A program made the position numbers and the translations under genes. From assembly GCF_009377175.1 (NCBI RefSeq), contig NZ_VJZD01000046.1, positions 1-47,156 of the forward strand: a DNA stretch of 47,156 nucleotides. The letters are read 5' to 3'. Below the pieces are notes generated by a model that ran no database searches, was not told where the DNA came from, and saw only the letters and a program-made list of their open reading frames with translations. Source of the stretch: Streptomyces adustus (GTDB lineage: Bacteria; Actinomycetota; Actinomycetes; Streptomycetales; Streptomycetaceae). Shown piece by piece: positions 7,929 through 17,124 of this stretch. Within the stretch, counting starts at the first letter, position 1. Every line of letters starts with the position of its first letter.

Positions 7929-9046
7929 GCGTGAGCATCGACATCGCGGGGCTGCGGCCGGAGAGGGTCACGGTCGTGCCCTCCCCGCTGGCCGAGCTCG
8001 GCATGGCGCTGCACGCCCTGGCCGAGCCGGGACACCATCCCGAACTCCAGGGCTGGGTGACGAGCGTCACCAGTCGGCTCGACTCGCATCTGGCCGACCG
8101 GATGTGCGAGGCCGACTTCCTGTGGCGTACGACGTTCTCGGACCTGTTCCTGCCGTTCGCGGGCATCCCGGGCCGCGGCACGCTCCCGGGCGCCACGCTC
8201 CCCGGCGCTACGCTCGCCGACGACCTCGACCTCCTGGACCAGCTGACGGACGAACAGTTCGTGGACGCGGCGATGGAGTTCACCTGCACGCTGAACTACG
8301 ACGTCCAGGCCCCGGACCTGCTGGCGGACGCCGACGCCCGCCGCCGCGCACTGGAGGTCGCCGCCTCCCGCGGCCCGCAGCAGGTGCGTTTCGCGCAACG
8401 GCTGCTCGACGACCCGCCCAGCGTCCGGGCCTGGCTGCGGCGGTTCCTGGAGGACTGCGACGAGGCGTTCTTCGACGAGGCCTGGTCCCGGCTGCGCCAC
8501 CAGCTGACGGCGGACGCCCGGCACAAGACGGAGCTGCTGCGACACAAGGGGCTGGCCGAGGCACTGGCCGCGGTCTCCCCCATCGTGACGGTCGACGAGA
8601 GCGCCGGGCGGATCCTCGTGGACAAGCTGGTCCAGGGCCGTACGACCACGGCGGGCGGCGGCCTCCTGCTGCTGCCGACCAGCTTCGGCCGACCGCATCT
8701 GACCGTGCTGCACCGCTACGGCTGGCAGCCGCTGCTCCAGTACCCGGTCGGATCGCCCGAACCGGCCTCCGCCCCGTCGGTCGAGCAGCTCGCCCTGCGG
8801 ATGACCGCGCTGTCCCACCCCGTCCGGATGCGCATCTGCCGCCATCTGGCGCGCAGCGCTCACACCACCAGCGAGCTGGCCCGGATACACGGCATGACGG
8901 CACCCGAGATCTCCCGGCACCTCGGGGTGCTGAAGAAGGCGGGCCTGGTCATCACCCGGCGGCGCGGCCGGTACGTCATGCACCAGCTGGACGTCTCCGT
9001 GGTGGCACGGCTGGGCAGCGACTTCCTGGAGGGGATCCTCCGCTAG
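7925..9046 (+). CDS. ArsR-type winged-helix regulator with DUF5937-like N-terminal domain
   Basis: The 373-residue protein has a long N-terminal domain (about 1-285) typical of Streptomyces DUF5937 regulators and a C-terminal ArsR winged helix (about 293-365). The DNA-binding part reads MTALSHPVRMRICRHLARSAHTTSELARIHGMTAPEISRHLGVLKKAGLV, with the recognition helix around APEISRHLGVL and the wing RRRGRYVMHQ. No clustered metal-binding cysteines are seen, so a classical ArsR metal sensor is unlikely. A small repeat (GTLPGATLPGATL) lies near residue 85. The start is the ATG at 7925, the last of three overlapping ATGs. It converges on the response regulator gene with only 21 bases between them. 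Confidence 0.85.
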   Translation: MSVSIDIAGLRPERVTVVPSPLAELGMALHALAEPGHHPELQGWVTSVTSRLDSHLADRMCEADFLWRTTFSDLFLPFAGIPGRGTLPGATLPGATLADDLDLLDQLTDEQFVDAAMEFTCTLNYDVQAPDLLADADARRRALEVAASRGPQQVRFAQRLLDDPPSVRAWLRRFLEDCDEAFFDEAWSRLRHQLTADARHKTELLRHKGLAEALAAVSPIVTVDESAGRILVDKLVQGRTTTAGGGLLLLPTSFGRPHLTVLHRYGWQPLLQYPVGSPEPASAPSVEQLALRMTALSHPVRMRICRHLARSAHTTSELARIHGMTAPEISRHLGVLKKAGLVITRRRGRYVMHQLDVSVVARLGSDFLEGILR

Positions 9047-9054
9047 GGTCTCGG

Positions 9055-9067
9055 CCCCGGACCGGGG
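9055..9067. terminator. Small convergent terminator hairpin
   Basis: CCCCGG-A-CCGGGG forms a tight dyad between the stops of two convergent genes (9046 and 9068). It is short and could serve both directions. Confidence 0.4.
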
Positions 9068-9742
9068 TCAGCCGTGGCCGCCGCCGGCCCGTACCAGGCC
9101 CGTCTCGTAGGCCAGGACCACCACCTGCACCCGGTCCCGCAGCCCCAGCTTCGTCAGGATGCGGCCCACGTGCGTCTTGACGGTCGCCTCGGACAGCACC
9201 AGCCGGGCCGCGATCTCCCCGTTGGACAGACCCTGGGCGACCAGCACCATCACCTCGCGCTCCCGGTCGGTGAGCCGCTCCAGCTCGGTGAGCCGGGGCT
9301 CCTTGCCGGTGGAGGGCAGCATCGGCGCGAAGCGGTCGAGCAGGCGGCGGGTGGTGGAGGGGGCGACCACGGCGTCACCGCTGTGCACCGAACGGATCGC
9401 GGCCAGCAGCTCGGCGGGCGGCACGTCCTTGAGCATGAACCCGGACGCGCCCGCCTTCAGGCCCGAGAAGGCGTACTCGTCGAGGTCGAACGTGGTCAGG
9501 ATGAGCACCTTCGGCGGCTCCGGCTCCGAGCAGATCCGGCGAGTGGTCTCGACCCCGTCGAGCTTCGGCATACGGACGTCCATCAGGACGACGTCGACCT
9601 CGCTGGAGCGCAGCACCTGGAGCGCCTCGACCCCGTCGCCCGCCTCCGCGACGACCTCCATGTCCGGCTGGGCGTCGAGCACCATCCGGAATCCGGTGCG
9701 CAGCAGCACCTGGTCGTCGACGAGCATCACGCGGATCGTCAT
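9068..9742 (-). CDS. NarL/FixJ-family response regulator
   Basis: The 224-residue product has a receiver domain (1-120) with the acidic pair Asp9/Asp10, phospho-acceptor Asp55 in VVLMDVRMP, Thr in LILTTFDLDEY and Lys in FMLKDVPP. A LuxR-type helix-turn-helix follows (about 150-215: LTDREREVMVLVAQGLSNGEIAARLVLSEATVKTHV). All signalling residues are intact. It follows the histidine kinase gene on the same strand after a 113-base gap that contains a short direct repeat (GGTTCGCGGT twice), so it may be translated independently from the GAAGAGG before its ATG at 9742. The two-component target is unknown; no obvious target gene is divergent from it. Confidence 0.93.
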   Translation of the reverse strand: MTIRVMLVDDQVLLRTGFRMVLDAQPDMEVVAEAGDGVEALQVLRSSEVDVVLMDVRMPKLDGVETTRRICSEPEPPKVLILTTFDLDEYAFSGLKAGASGFMLKDVPPAELLAAIRSVHSGDAVVAPSTTRRLLDRFAPMLPSTGKEPRLTELERLTDREREVMVLVAQGLSNGEIAARLVLSEATVKTHVGRILTKLGLRDRVQVVVLAYETGLVRAGGGHG

Positions 9743-9855
9743 GAGCCTCTTCCGTTTCGTGGTTCGCGGTCGAGCGGTTCGCGGTGGGGCGGCCTGCTCG
9801 CGGTCGGTGGGTCGGGCAGGGCGTGACAGGTGTCAACGAGGGGCGCGCGTCGGGG

Positions 9856-11058
9856 TCAATGCGCGGGTTTGAGCGGGAGCAGGGCGCTGATACGGAATCC
9901 TCCGCCCGGCCGCGGGCCCGCGTCGAGGGTGCCGCCGACCATGCCCACGCGCTCGCGCATGCCGATCAGGCCGTGCCCCCGGCCGTCGGCACCGCCCTCC
10001 TCGTACAGCTCGTGCGGGGCGCCCTTTCCGTCGTCCTCGACGAGCAGGCCGAGTCCGTCGTCGAAGTAGACCAGGCGCACGCTCGCACCGGCGTTCGACC
10101 CGCCGTGCTTGCGGGTGTTGGTGAGCGCCTCCTGCACGATGCGGTACGCCGTGAGCTCCACGCCGCTGGGCAGCGGGCGCGGGGTGCCCTCGATCTTGAA
10201 GTCGACGGGCAGCCCCGCGTCCCGGCACTGCTCGACGAGGTCCTCGATCTGCTGGACGTCGGGCTGCGGCACGTACTCCCCGACCTCCTGGTGCTCCCCG
10301 GTCCGCAGCACCCCGAGCAGGCGGCGCATCTCGGCGAGGGCCTGGCGGCCGGTGGAGGAGATCGTCTCCAGGGCCTTCCTCGCCTGGTCGGGTGCCGCGT
10401 CGAGGACATAGGCGGCGCCGTCGGCCTGCACCACCATCACCGACACGTTGTGCGCGACCACGTCGTGCAGTTCGCGCGCGATCCGGGCGCGCTCGGCGGC
10501 GACCGCGACCTTCGACTGCGCCTCGCGCTCCTTCTCCAGGCGCGCGGCCCGCTCCTCCAGCTGGGCGAAGTAGGCACGGCGGGTGCGCATGGAGTCGCCG
10601 AGCACCCAGGCGAGGGCGAACGGCACGGTCTGGAAGATCACGATCGCCACGTTGCCCAGGGCGCTCGAATGCTCGTTCGGCCATCGCAGCTGGGCCAGGG
10701 TGGCCGCGGCCAGGCCCATGCCCAGGGCGAGCCAGGACGCCCAGCGGGCGCCGGTCGCGGCGACCGTGTAGACGATCACCAGCATGGCGAAGTCGGCGGC
10801 CGTCGTCTCGACGTCCAGCACCAGCTGCGCCAGTCCGAGCACGGCCGTCAGCACCAGCATCTGCATCGGCAGACGCCGGCGCAGCGCGACCACCAGGCAC
10901 AGCAGGAACGTCACCGGGATGATCCGGGCCGGGGAGTCGGTGCCCGCGGTCTCCGCACGGGCGGCTCCACCCGCGACCGAGATCCCGAACAGGACGGCAG
11001 CCCAGAAGCTGTCGACCCAGGTCGGGTGTCTGCGGAGGAGGTCATAGAGGCGCTGCAC
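9856..11058 (-). CDS. Membrane sensor histidine kinase (HisKA_3 type)
   Basis: The 400-residue kinase has an N-terminal membrane region with about five hydrophobic segments between residues 15 and 155, a coiled-coil linker (FAQLEERAARLEKEREAQSK), the HisKA_3 dimerisation helix with phospho-acceptor His198 in ARIARELHDVVAHN, and a C-terminal HATPase_c domain (TAYRIVQEALTNTRKHGG N-box, VEDDGKGAP G1 box, GHGLIGMRERV G2 box). There is no obvious extracellular sensor domain, so it probably senses through the membrane region. The GTG at 11058 is 7 bases after a TACGCT -10 box, which suggests a leaderless mRNA. It pairs with the response regulator downstream. Confidence 0.93.
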   Translation of the reverse strand: MQRLYDLLRRHPTWVDSFWAAVLFGISVAGGAARAETAGTDSPARIIPVTFLLCLVVALRRRLPMQMLVLTAVLGLAQLVLDVETTAADFAMLVIVYTVAATGARWASWLALGMGLAAATLAQLRWPNEHSSALGNVAIVIFQTVPFALAWVLGDSMRTRRAYFAQLEERAARLEKEREAQSKVAVAAERARIARELHDVVAHNVSVMVVQADGAAYVLDAAPDQARKALETISSTGRQALAEMRRLLGVLRTGEHQEVGEYVPQPDVQQIEDLVEQCRDAGLPVDFKIEGTPRPLPSGVELTAYRIVQEALTNTRKHGGSNAGASVRLVYFDDGLGLLVEDDGKGAPHELYEEGGADGRGHGLIGMRERVGMVGGTLDAGPRPGGGFRISALLPLKPAH

Positions 11059-11065
11059 GCAACCC

Positions 11066-11071
11066 AGCGTA
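11066..11071 (-). promoter_or_regulatory. -10 box giving a leaderless kinase transcript
   Basis: On the minus strand TACGCT ends 7 bases before the GTG at 11058, placing the transcription start at or next to the start codon. A TTGACC lies upstream, but with a 21-base spacer it is too far for an ideal -35. Confidence 0.5.
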
Positions 11072-11164
11072 GGGAAGCGAGATGCGGGTGGGGGTCAACC
11101 GGAGGGCCGATCCGTGCCCGACGCGCGTACTCCGCAAGGTGGAGGCCGTGATCAACACGACGCC

Positions 11165-11170
11165 TAGTCT
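11165..11170 (+). promoter_or_regulatory. -10 box for the methyltransferase gene
   Basis: TAGTCT ends 6 bases before the GTG at 11177, which predicts a leaderless transcript starting at that codon. The 118-base gap to the divergent kinase gene carries both promoters. Confidence 0.45.
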
Positions 11171-11176
11171 GTGGGG

Positions 11177-12244
11177 GTGGAGCAGGACACGACGGACCCC
11201 GCGGACGCGACGGAAGCGACGAACACGGCAGACCCGGTCGGCGGGTGGCGTGGCTGGCGGGCGGCGGCCGAGGACGCCCTGTACGGGCCGGACGGCTTCT
11301 ACCGGCGGCCGGAGGGCCCCGCCGGTCACTTCCGTACGTCCGTGCACGCCTCGCCGCTGTTCGCCGAGGCGGTGGCCCGGCTGCTGTGCCGGGTCGACGA
11401 GGCCCTGGGCCGGCCCGCCGTGCTCGACTTCGTCGACCTGGCCGCCGGCCGCGGTGAACTGGTCCGCGGGGTGCTCGCCGCGCTGCCCGCGGACGTCGCC
11501 GCCCGCACGCGCGCGTGCGCCGTCGAGATCGCGGACCGCCCGTCCGGTCTCGACCCGCGGATCGGCTGGCTGCCCGAGCCGCCGCGGGAGGTCACCGGGC
11601 TGCTGTTCGCCAACGAGTGGCTGGACAACGTGCCCGTGGACGTCGCCGAGGTGGACGCGGCGGGGGTGGCGCGACTGGTGCTGGTCCGGGCGGACGGTGC
11701 CGAGCGGCTCGGGGAACCGGTGCGGGGAGCGGCGGCGGACTGGCTCGCGCGCTGGTGGCCGCTGCCGGACGAGGAGGGGCTGCGCGCGGAGATCGGGCTC
11801 CCCCGGGACCGCGCGTGGGCGTCCGCCGTCTCCCGCGTGGCGCGGGGGCTCGCGGTGGCCGTGGACTACGCGCACACCGCGGACGCGCGCCCCCCGTTCG
11901 GGACGCTGACCGGCTTCCGGGAGGGGCGCGGGACGACGCCCGTGCCGGACGGTTCCTGCGACATCACGGCGCATGTCGCACTGGACGCCTGTACGTTCGC
12001 GGGCGCCCGCCGGATCACGCAGCGCACCGCGCTGCACCGCCTGGGGCTCACCGGCGCACGCCCCCCGCTCACGCTCGCCTCCAGCGACCCGACGGCATAC
12101 GTCCGCGCCCTCGCGCAGGCCGGAGAGGCCGCCGAACTGACCGCGCCCGGCGGGCTGGGCGACTTCGGGTGGCTGCTCCAGCCGGTGGGGATCACCGACC
12201 CGCGCGCCCTACTTGTCGATGTCCCCGACCACGAAGAACAGTGA
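11177..12244 (+). CDS. MidA/NDUFAF7-family SAM-dependent methyltransferase
   Basis: The 355-residue product carries the hallmarks of the MidA (NDUFAF7) family: [21 protein letters not shown] near residue 50, SAM-binding motif [27 protein letters not shown] (the ANE-x-LD-x-xPV motif), VDYAHT, and the late signature [11 protein letters not shown] followed by [11 protein letters not shown]. In mitochondria NDUFAF7 dimethylates an arginine of the complex I subunit NDUFS2, the NuoD homologue. Here the gene's 3' end overlaps an orphan nuoD by 36 bases on the opposite strand. Substrate assignment is inference. The GTG at 11177 is 6 bases after a TAGTCT -10 box; a GTG at 11171 is an alternative start. 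Confidence 0.85.
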   Translation: MEQDTTDPADATEATNTADPVGGWRGWRAAAEDALYGPDGFYRRPEGPAGHFRTSVHASPLFAEAVARLLCRVDEALGRPAVLDFVDLAAGRGELVRGVLAALPADVAARTRACAVEIADRPSGLDPRIGWLPEPPREVTGLLFANEWLDNVPVDVAEVDAAGVARLVLVRADGAERLGEPVRGAAADWLARWWPLPDEEGLRAEIGLPRDRAWASAVSRVARGLAVAVDYAHTADARPPFGTLTGFREGRGTTPVPDGSCDITAHVALDACTFAGARRITQRTALHRLGLTGARPPLTLASSDPTAYVRALAQAGEAAELTAPGGLGDFGWLLQPVGITDPRALLVDVPDHEEQ

Positions 12245-13360
12245 GCCGAGGATGGCCACCATGTCCGCCACCAGCGTGCCCGGCAGCAGCTCGGTCAGCG
12301 CCTGGATGTTGTTGTACGAGGCGGACCGCAGCTTCAGCCGGTACGGGGTCTTCTCCCCCTTGCTGACCAGGTAGTACCCGTTGATGCCGAGCGGGTTCTC
12401 GGTCCACGCGTAGGTGTGCCCCTCGGGCGCCTTCAGGACCTTCGGCAGCCGCTGGTTGATCGGTCCGGGCGCGAGCCCGGCGAGCCGGTCGAGGCAGGCG
12501 TCGGCGAGGTCCAGCGCGTTGTGCGTCTGCTCCAGGAGGCACTCGAAGCGGGCCAGGCAGTCGCCCTCCTGCCGGGTGACGACCTTCAGAGTGTCCTGGA
12601 GCTCCCCATAGGCGAGGTAGGGCTCGTCGCGGCGCAGGTCGAAGTCGACGCCGGAGGCGCGCGCGATCGGCCCGCTCACTCCGTACGCGTGCACGGCCTG
12701 CACCGTGAGGGCGCCCACGCCCCGCGTACGCCCGCGGAAGATCTCGTTGCCGAGCACCAGGTCGTCGTAGACGTCCATGCGCGAGCGCACGGCGGCCACC
12801 GCGGCACGGGCGCGGCCCGACCAGCCGGCCGGCAGGTCCTCCTTCAGGCCGCCGACGCGGTTGAACATGTAGTGCATGCGCCCGCCGGAGACCTCCTCCA
12901 TGACGTTCTGGAGGACCTCGCGCTCGCGGAAGGCGTAGAACACCGGGGTGATGCCGCCCAGCTCCAGCGGGTAGGACCCGAGGAACATGAGGTGGTTGAG
13001 CACCCGGTTCAGCTCCGCGAGGAGCGTGCGGGTCCACACCGCGCGCTCCGGCACCTCCATGCCGAGCATGCGCTCCACCGCGAGGACCACGCCCAGCTCG
13101 TTCGAGAACGCCGACAGCCAGTCGTGGCGGTTGGCGAGCATGATGATCTGGCGGTAGTCGCGCGCCTCGAAGAGCTTCTCGGCGCCGCGGTGCATGTAGC
13201 CGATCACCGGCTCCGCGCTGACGATGCGCTCGCCGTCCAGCACCAGCCGCAGGCGCAGCACCCCGTGCGTGGAGGGGTGCTGCGGCCCGATGTTGAGCAC
13301 CATGTCGGTGCTCTCCGCGGCGCCGCCGATCCCGACCGTGGTCTCCGTCGTAGGAGTCAT
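12209..13360 (-). CDS. nuoD2: Orphan NADH dehydrogenase 49-kDa subunit (NuoD paralogue)
   Basis: The 383-residue protein is full length for the NuoD/NDUFS2 core: [19 protein letters not shown] (residues 23-41), [38 protein letters not shown], and the C-terminal [11 protein letters not shown]. No other nuo genes are nearby, so it is an orphan copy. His32 in PSTHG, equivalent to a quinone-site histidine, is kept. At the position of the conserved quinone-site tyrosine (normally Asp-Tyr) this protein has Asp80-Trp81. It has Arg58 in MHRG, as in mitochondrial NDUFS2, where from memory T. thermophilus and M. tuberculosis NuoD have Thr. The ATG is at 13360, with only 31 bases to the divergent PH-domain gene. 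No extra cysteine pairs suggest a hydrogenase. Confidence 0.93.
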   Translation of the reverse strand: MTPTTETTVGIGGAAESTDMVLNIGPQHPSTHGVLRLRLVLDGERIVSAEPVIGYMHRGAEKLFEARDYRQIIMLANRHDWLSAFSNELGVVLAVERMLGMEVPERAVWTRTLLAELNRVLNHLMFLGSYPLELGGITPVFYAFREREVLQNVMEEVSGGRMHYMFNRVGGLKEDLPAGWSGRARAAVAAVRSRMDVYDDLVLGNEIFRGRTRGVGALTVQAVHAYGVSGPIARASGVDFDLRRDEPYLAYGELQDTLKVVTRQEGDCLARFECLLEQTHNALDLADACLDRLAGLAPGPINQRLPKVLKAPEGHTYAWTENPLGINGYYLVSKGEKTPYRLKLRSASYNNIQALTELLPGTLVADMVAILGSLFFVVGDIDK

Positions 13361-13379
13361 GGACACAGTCTCCCCTACG

Positions 13380-13385
13380 TACGCT
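13380..13385 (+). promoter_or_regulatory. -10 box for the PH-domain gene
   Basis: TACGCT ends 6 bases before the ATG at 13392. With only 31 bases between this ATG and the divergent nuoD2 ATG, the upstream promoter elements must lie inside the nuoD2 coding sequence. Confidence 0.45.
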
Positions 13386-13391
13386 GGCCCC

Positions 13392-13898
13392 ATGGAGACG
13401 GGGAGCCCGGGTGGGGCCGGTGCGACAGGGGACGAGCAGGTGGTGTGGACGGGGCTGCCGCCCGGGCTGCTGCGGATGCGGCGGTTGCTGCTGGTGGTGT
13501 GGCTGGGGTCGGTAGCCCTCGCCGTCGGACTGCTGCTCGGACTGCTGGCGGGGCCCGCCTGGGCGGCCTTCGCGCTGCTGCCGCTGGCCGCGGCCGGATG
13601 GGGCTGGGTGATGCTCGGCCGCAACTGGCGCTCCTGGCGGTACGCCGAGCGCGCCGACGACCTGCTGCTCAGCCGGGGCGTGCTGTGGCGTACGGAGACC
13701 GTCGTGCCGTACGGGCGGATGCAGTTGGTCGAGGTGACCTCCGGTCCCGTCATGCGGTGGTTCGGGCTGGCCGGGGTGCAGCTGCACACGGCGGCCGCCG
13801 CGACCGACGCGACCGTCCCCGGCCTCGAACCGGCCGAGGCGCAGCGGCTGCGCGACCGGCTCACCGAGCTGGGCGAAGCCCGGTCGGCGGGGCTGTGA
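13392..13898 (+). CDS. Small bacterial PH (bPH2) membrane protein, YdbS-like
   Basis: The 168-residue protein has two adjacent hydrophobic segments (about 27-70) followed by one bacterial PH-like domain (about 70-160) with the pattern [50 protein letters not shown], typical of DUF304/bPH2. Proteins of this type pair with a multi-PH partner, as in Bacillus ydbS-ydbT. The next gene starts inside its stop codon (GTGA), strong evidence of co-translation. The cellular role is unknown; envelope-stress and secretion roles have been proposed for the family. The ATG at 13392 is probably the first base or so of a leaderless mRNA. Confidence 0.88.
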   Translation: METGSPGGAGATGDEQVVWTGLPPGLLRMRRLLLVVWLGSVALAVGLLLGLLAGPAWAAFALLPLAAAGWGWVMLGRNWRSWRYAERADDLLLSRGVLWRTETVVPYGRMQLVEVTSGPVMRWFGLAGVQLHTAAAATDATVPGLEPAEAQRLRDRLTELGEARSAGL

Positions 13899-15241
13899 CG
13901 GCGCCCGACGCCGGTCCCGACGTCCGCGCGCCGCGGCCGGTGACCGAGCGGCGGCTGCATCCCGTCACACCGTTCCGGCGGGCGTGGGCGCCGGTCGCGG
14001 TGATCGTGGGCTGGGCGGCGCACGACCCCGACCAGGCACAGGCGCAGCTGACCCGGCTGACCACGACGACGCTGCTGGTCGCGCTCGCCGTGTTCGTCCC
14101 GGCCGCCTGCCTCTACGGCTTTCTCACCTGGTGGTACACCCACTTCTCGGTGACCGACACCGAACTGCGCATACGGACCGGCCTGTTGTTCCGGCGCACC
14201 GCGCACATCCGGCTGGAGCGCATCCAGGCGGTCGACGTCACCCGGCCGCTCCTCGCGCGCGTGGCGGGCGTCGCCAAGCTCAGGCTCGATGTCGTCGGCA
14301 CGGACAAGAAGGACGAACTCGCCTTCCTGGGCGAGGGCGAGGCACGCCGACTGCGGGCCGAACTGCTCGCGCGGGCGGCTGGTTTCGCGCCCGAGACGGC
14401 CCACGAGGTCGGCGAGGCGCCGTCCCGGCAGCTGCTGCGCGTGCCCGCGCGCGACCTCGCGGTCTCGCTGCTGCTGACCGGCGCGACCTGGGGCGCGCTG
14501 GCCGTCGCGCTCGTCGTACCGCCGGTGCTGTGGCTGGCCACCCACAGCGTGTGGACGGTGCTCGCGACCGGTGTGCCCCTGCTCGGCGCGGCCGGCGCGC
14601 GCAGCGTGGGGCGGTTCGCCGGTGAGTACGACTGGACGCTCGGCGAGTCGCCGGACGGGCTGCGCATCGACCACGGGCTGCTGGACCGCGCGCACGAGAC
14701 CGTACCGCCGGGACGCGTGCAGACCGTGCGGATCGTGCAGCCGCTGCTGTGGCGGCGGCGCGACTGGGTGCGGGTGGAGCTGGACGTGGCCGGGTCGTCC
14801 GGTTCGGTGCTGGTGCCGGTCGCGCCGCGCGAGCTCGCCGACGCGGTCGTCGCGCGCGTGCTGCCCGGGGTGACCGTGCCGGCCGCCACGGCCATGACCA
14901 CGGCGGCGGCCCGGCCGCCGCGACGGGCCGGGCGGTGCGTGCCGGTGTGGTGGCGGGGCTACGGACTGGCGGTCACCGACGCGGTGTTCGCCGCCCGGCA
15001 CGGGCTGCTGCGGCGCACCGTGGCGCTGGTGCCGCACGCCAAGGTGCAGAGCGTACGGCTGACGCAGGGGCCCTGGCAGCGGCTGTGGCGGGTCGCCGAC
15101 GTGCACGTGGACACGGGGGCCGGCAAGTCGGTGACCGCCCGGCTGCGGGACGCGCGGGAGGCCGCGGAGCTGCTGCGCGGCCAGGCGGAGCGTTCCCGTA
15201 CGGGACGCAGGGACGCCCGGCCCGACAGGTGGATGGCCTGA
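13895..15241 (+). CDS. Multi-bPH2-domain membrane protein, YdbT-like
   Basis: The 448-residue product contains three bacterial PH modules: about 75-150 ([43 protein letters not shown]), about 245-325 ([30 protein letters not shown]) and about 345-420 ([42 protein letters not shown]). Hydrophobic segments lie near 50-75 and 195-245, giving alternating membrane and cytosolic regions. The start is the GTG overlapping the upstream stop by 4 bases. It is the expected large partner of the small bPH2 protein before it. It ends 31 bases from the stop of a convergent gene. Confidence 0.88.
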   Translation: MTAPDAGPDVRAPRPVTERRLHPVTPFRRAWAPVAVIVGWAAHDPDQAQAQLTRLTTTTLLVALAVFVPAACLYGFLTWWYTHFSVTDTELRIRTGLLFRRTAHIRLERIQAVDVTRPLLARVAGVAKLRLDVVGTDKKDELAFLGEGEARRLRAELLARAAGFAPETAHEVGEAPSRQLLRVPARDLAVSLLLTGATWGALAVALVVPPVLWLATHSVWTVLATGVPLLGAAGARSVGRFAGEYDWTLGESPDGLRIDHGLLDRAHETVPPGRVQTVRIVQPLLWRRRDWVRVELDVAGSSGSVLVPVAPRELADAVVARVLPGVTVPAATAMTTAAARPPRRAGRCVPVWWRGYGLAVTDAVFAARHGLLRRTVALVPHAKVQSVRLTQGPWQRLWRVADVHVDTGAGKSVTARLRDAREAAELLRGQAERSRTGRRDARPDRWMA

Positions 15242-15259
15242 GCGGACGCCGGGCGTCGG
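15242..15259. terminator. Small convergent hairpin
   Basis: GACGC-CGG-GCGTC forms a short stem between two convergent stops (15241 and 15273). A near-identical 17-base sequence appears at 45801-45818 in another convergent junction, which favours a terminator role. Confidence 0.4.
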
Positions 15260-15272
15260 ACCTGCGGGACCG

Positions 15273-17051
15273 TCAGGAGGCCGCGCTACGCAGCTTCTGA
15301 AGGTCGATCTGCTCCGTCTCGTCGTGCTCCGTCAGGTCGATGACCTGGCCGGCGTCGCGCGCCTGCGGGTCCACCGGGCTGAACTCCCCCTCCGCCGCCT
15401 TGTGCACGGCGATGGCCTCCTCGCCGACGACGTCGGCGAGGTCCTCGTGCTGCACGGCGTCCAGGGCGGGCGGCTCCGCGGACTTCTGCATGCCGAAGAA
15501 GTCGAACCCACCCTCCGTCGTCGGCCTGCGCACGGGCGCGGCGGCCGGTACGACGGCCACGGCGGTCGGCACGGTGAAGTGCCCGGAGGGCCGGTGCACG
15601 GGGGCGGGGGACTTCGCCGGGGCCGGCAGCTGCGGGCGGGCGGACTGCGCCGCCTGGGGTGCGGGTGCCTGGGGTGCGGGTGCCTGGGCCGGCTCCCTGC
15701 GGGCGACCGCCGTGCTCGCGGCGGGAGCCGTCTCCGGCCGTGCGACGGTGTCCGTCCGGGCGGCCGTGCGCGCCTCGGGGACGGCGATCTCCCGGGAGGC
15801 CGCCGCTCGGGGCGTGCCGGTGTCCTCGGCGGTGCCGCCCGCTGCCGGGCGGGCCGTGCCCTCCGGGGCGGCGGTCTCCTCGACGGTGACGGTCCCTTCC
15901 GGGGCGGCCGGCTCCTCCTGGGCGGCGAGCTTCTCCGTGGCGGCGAGCTTCTCCGTGGCGGTCGGCTTCTCCGTGGCGGTCGCAGCGGTGGCGGTCGCAG
16001 CGGTGGCGACGGCCTCTTCGCGGGTGGTGCTCTTCGTGTCCGCCATGGGTTCGGCGGCCGCACGCCGGTGCTCGTCGACCGCCTCGGGCTTCCCCTGCGC
16101 CTCGTCCTCCTGCCCGGCCTGCGCACGGAGCGCGACCTCGGCGCCGGAGGCACCGGAGGCGGCGGGCCGCACGGAGTCCGTGGACTTCGACCCGGTCCCG
16201 GCGGACGCGTCCGCGGCGGCCTCGGCGTCGAACCGGCTCAGCGCCGCCTTCGCCCGCAGGAACAGCTTTGATCCCTCGGGGGAGAAGGCCGCCGGAGCCG
16301 GCGGCGCCGCCTCGCCGACCGTCCCCGCGTCCTCGTCGTCGTCCTCGTCCTCGTCGCCGTCCTCGTCGTCGCCTTCATCCTCGGCGTCGGCAGCGACATC
16401 GGCCTCGGCATCGATGTCGCGCTCCGCCTCGGCATCGACCACGGCGTCGGTCCCCGCACCGGTCGCGGCCTCGGCGTCGGTCTCTGCGTCGGTCTCTGCG
16501 TCGGTCTCTGCGTCGGTCTCCGCCGGGGCAGCCACAGCCTCGGTCTCCTCCGCCGCGGACGAAGCCGTCCCCGGCGGCAGTGCCCGCGCGGGGGCCGCGC
16601 TCTCTATCTCCAGCAGCCGGCGGCCCTCCAGGGCGGTCGCCCGCTCGGTCTCCGCCGTCGCGTACCGCCGCAGCAGCGCTGCGTGCTCGTTGCGCAGCCG
16701 GGCCAGCTCGGCGCGCTTCGCCCGCAGCCGCTGCTCCAGCTTCACGCGCAGCTCGCGCGACTCCTCCAGGTCGGTCTCCAGTTCGGCGACACGTTCCTCG
16801 TGCCGCCAGTCGTCGCTCGCACGCGCGCGAGTGAGGTCGGCGACCTGTTTGCCCGCCTGGGCATCCCAGCGGCGCATGACGACAGCGCCCAGTACGGCCG
16901 TCGTCGCGGCGGCCGCGGCCAGACCGCGGAGCACCATCGCCTGCGAGAACACCCAGGGGGCGAAAGCGCAGACAACGGAGACGCCGGCGATCACCGAAGG
17001 CGGCAACAGCCTGTGCAGGGGCGGGGAATGGCGGTGACGTCCACGTGGCAT
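15273..17051 (-). CDS. Membrane coiled-coil protein with long acidic, Ala/Pro-rich disordered tail
   Basis: This 592-residue protein has two hydrophobic segments near the N-terminus (about residues 18-60), then a long charged coiled coil (about 75-150: [45 protein letters not shown]). After that come low-complexity tracts: four tandem TDAE units, an acidic run of Glu/Asp near 225-245, ATEKLA repeats and PQAP repeats. A short ordered C-terminal region ([36 protein letters not shown]) looks conserved and may be the functional tail. It resembles the Ala/Arg/Pro-rich membrane protein between folK and panC in M. tuberculosis (inference from layout). The ATG at 17051 is chosen over one 27 bases upstream; neither has a good ribosome site. 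Confidence 0.75.
   Translation of the reverse strand: MPRGRHRHSPPLHRLLPPSVIAGVSVVCAFAPWVFSQAMVLRGLAAAAATTAVLGAVVMRRWDAQAGKQVADLTRARASDDWRHEERVAELETDLEESRELRVKLEQRLRAKRAELARLRNEHAALLRRYATAETERATALEGRRLLEIESAAPARALPPGTASSAAEETEAVAAPAETDAETDAETDAETDAEAATGAGTDAVVDAEAERDIDAEADVAADAEDEGDDEDGDEDEDDDEDAGTVGEAAPPAPAAFSPEGSKLFLRAKAALSRFDAEAAADASAGTGSKSTDSVRPAASGASGAEVALRAQAGQEDEAQGKPEAVDEHRRAAAEPMADTKSTTREEAVATAATATAATATEKPTATEKLAATEKLAAQEEPAAPEGTVTVEETAAPEGTARPAAGGTAEDTGTPRAAASREIAVPEARTAARTDTVARPETAPAASTAVARREPAQAPAPQAPAPQAAQSARPQLPAPAKSPAPVHRPSGHFTVPTAVAVVPAAAPVRRPTTEGGFDFFGMQKSAEPPALDAVQHEDLADVVGEEAIAVHKAAEGEFSPVDPQARDAGQVIDLTEHDETEQIDLQKLRSAAS
16474..16521. repeat. Four tandem 12-bp units coding TDAE repeats
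   Basis: The plus-strand unit GCGTCGGTCTCT is repeated at 16474, 16486 and 16498, with a one-mismatch fourth copy at 16510. In the protein it makes consecutive Thr-Asp-Ala-Glu units. The identity of the copies suggests recent slippage. Confidence 0.85.
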
Positions 17052-17124
17052 GGCCAGAAACTTACCGCGCGTAGGCAAGTGGTGGTGCCCCGCAGCACAA
17101 AAACGCAGCCATACCGAAGCCTTT

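Noticed and set aside
12209..15106. A 965-codon minus-strand frame that includes nuoD2
   Set aside because: Only the last 383 codons (from ATG 13360) are NuoD; the upstream part is antisense to the two PH-domain genes.
16474..16521. CRISPR-like regular repeats
   Set aside because: The 12-bp units are directly contiguous without spacers and encode TDAE repeats in a protein.
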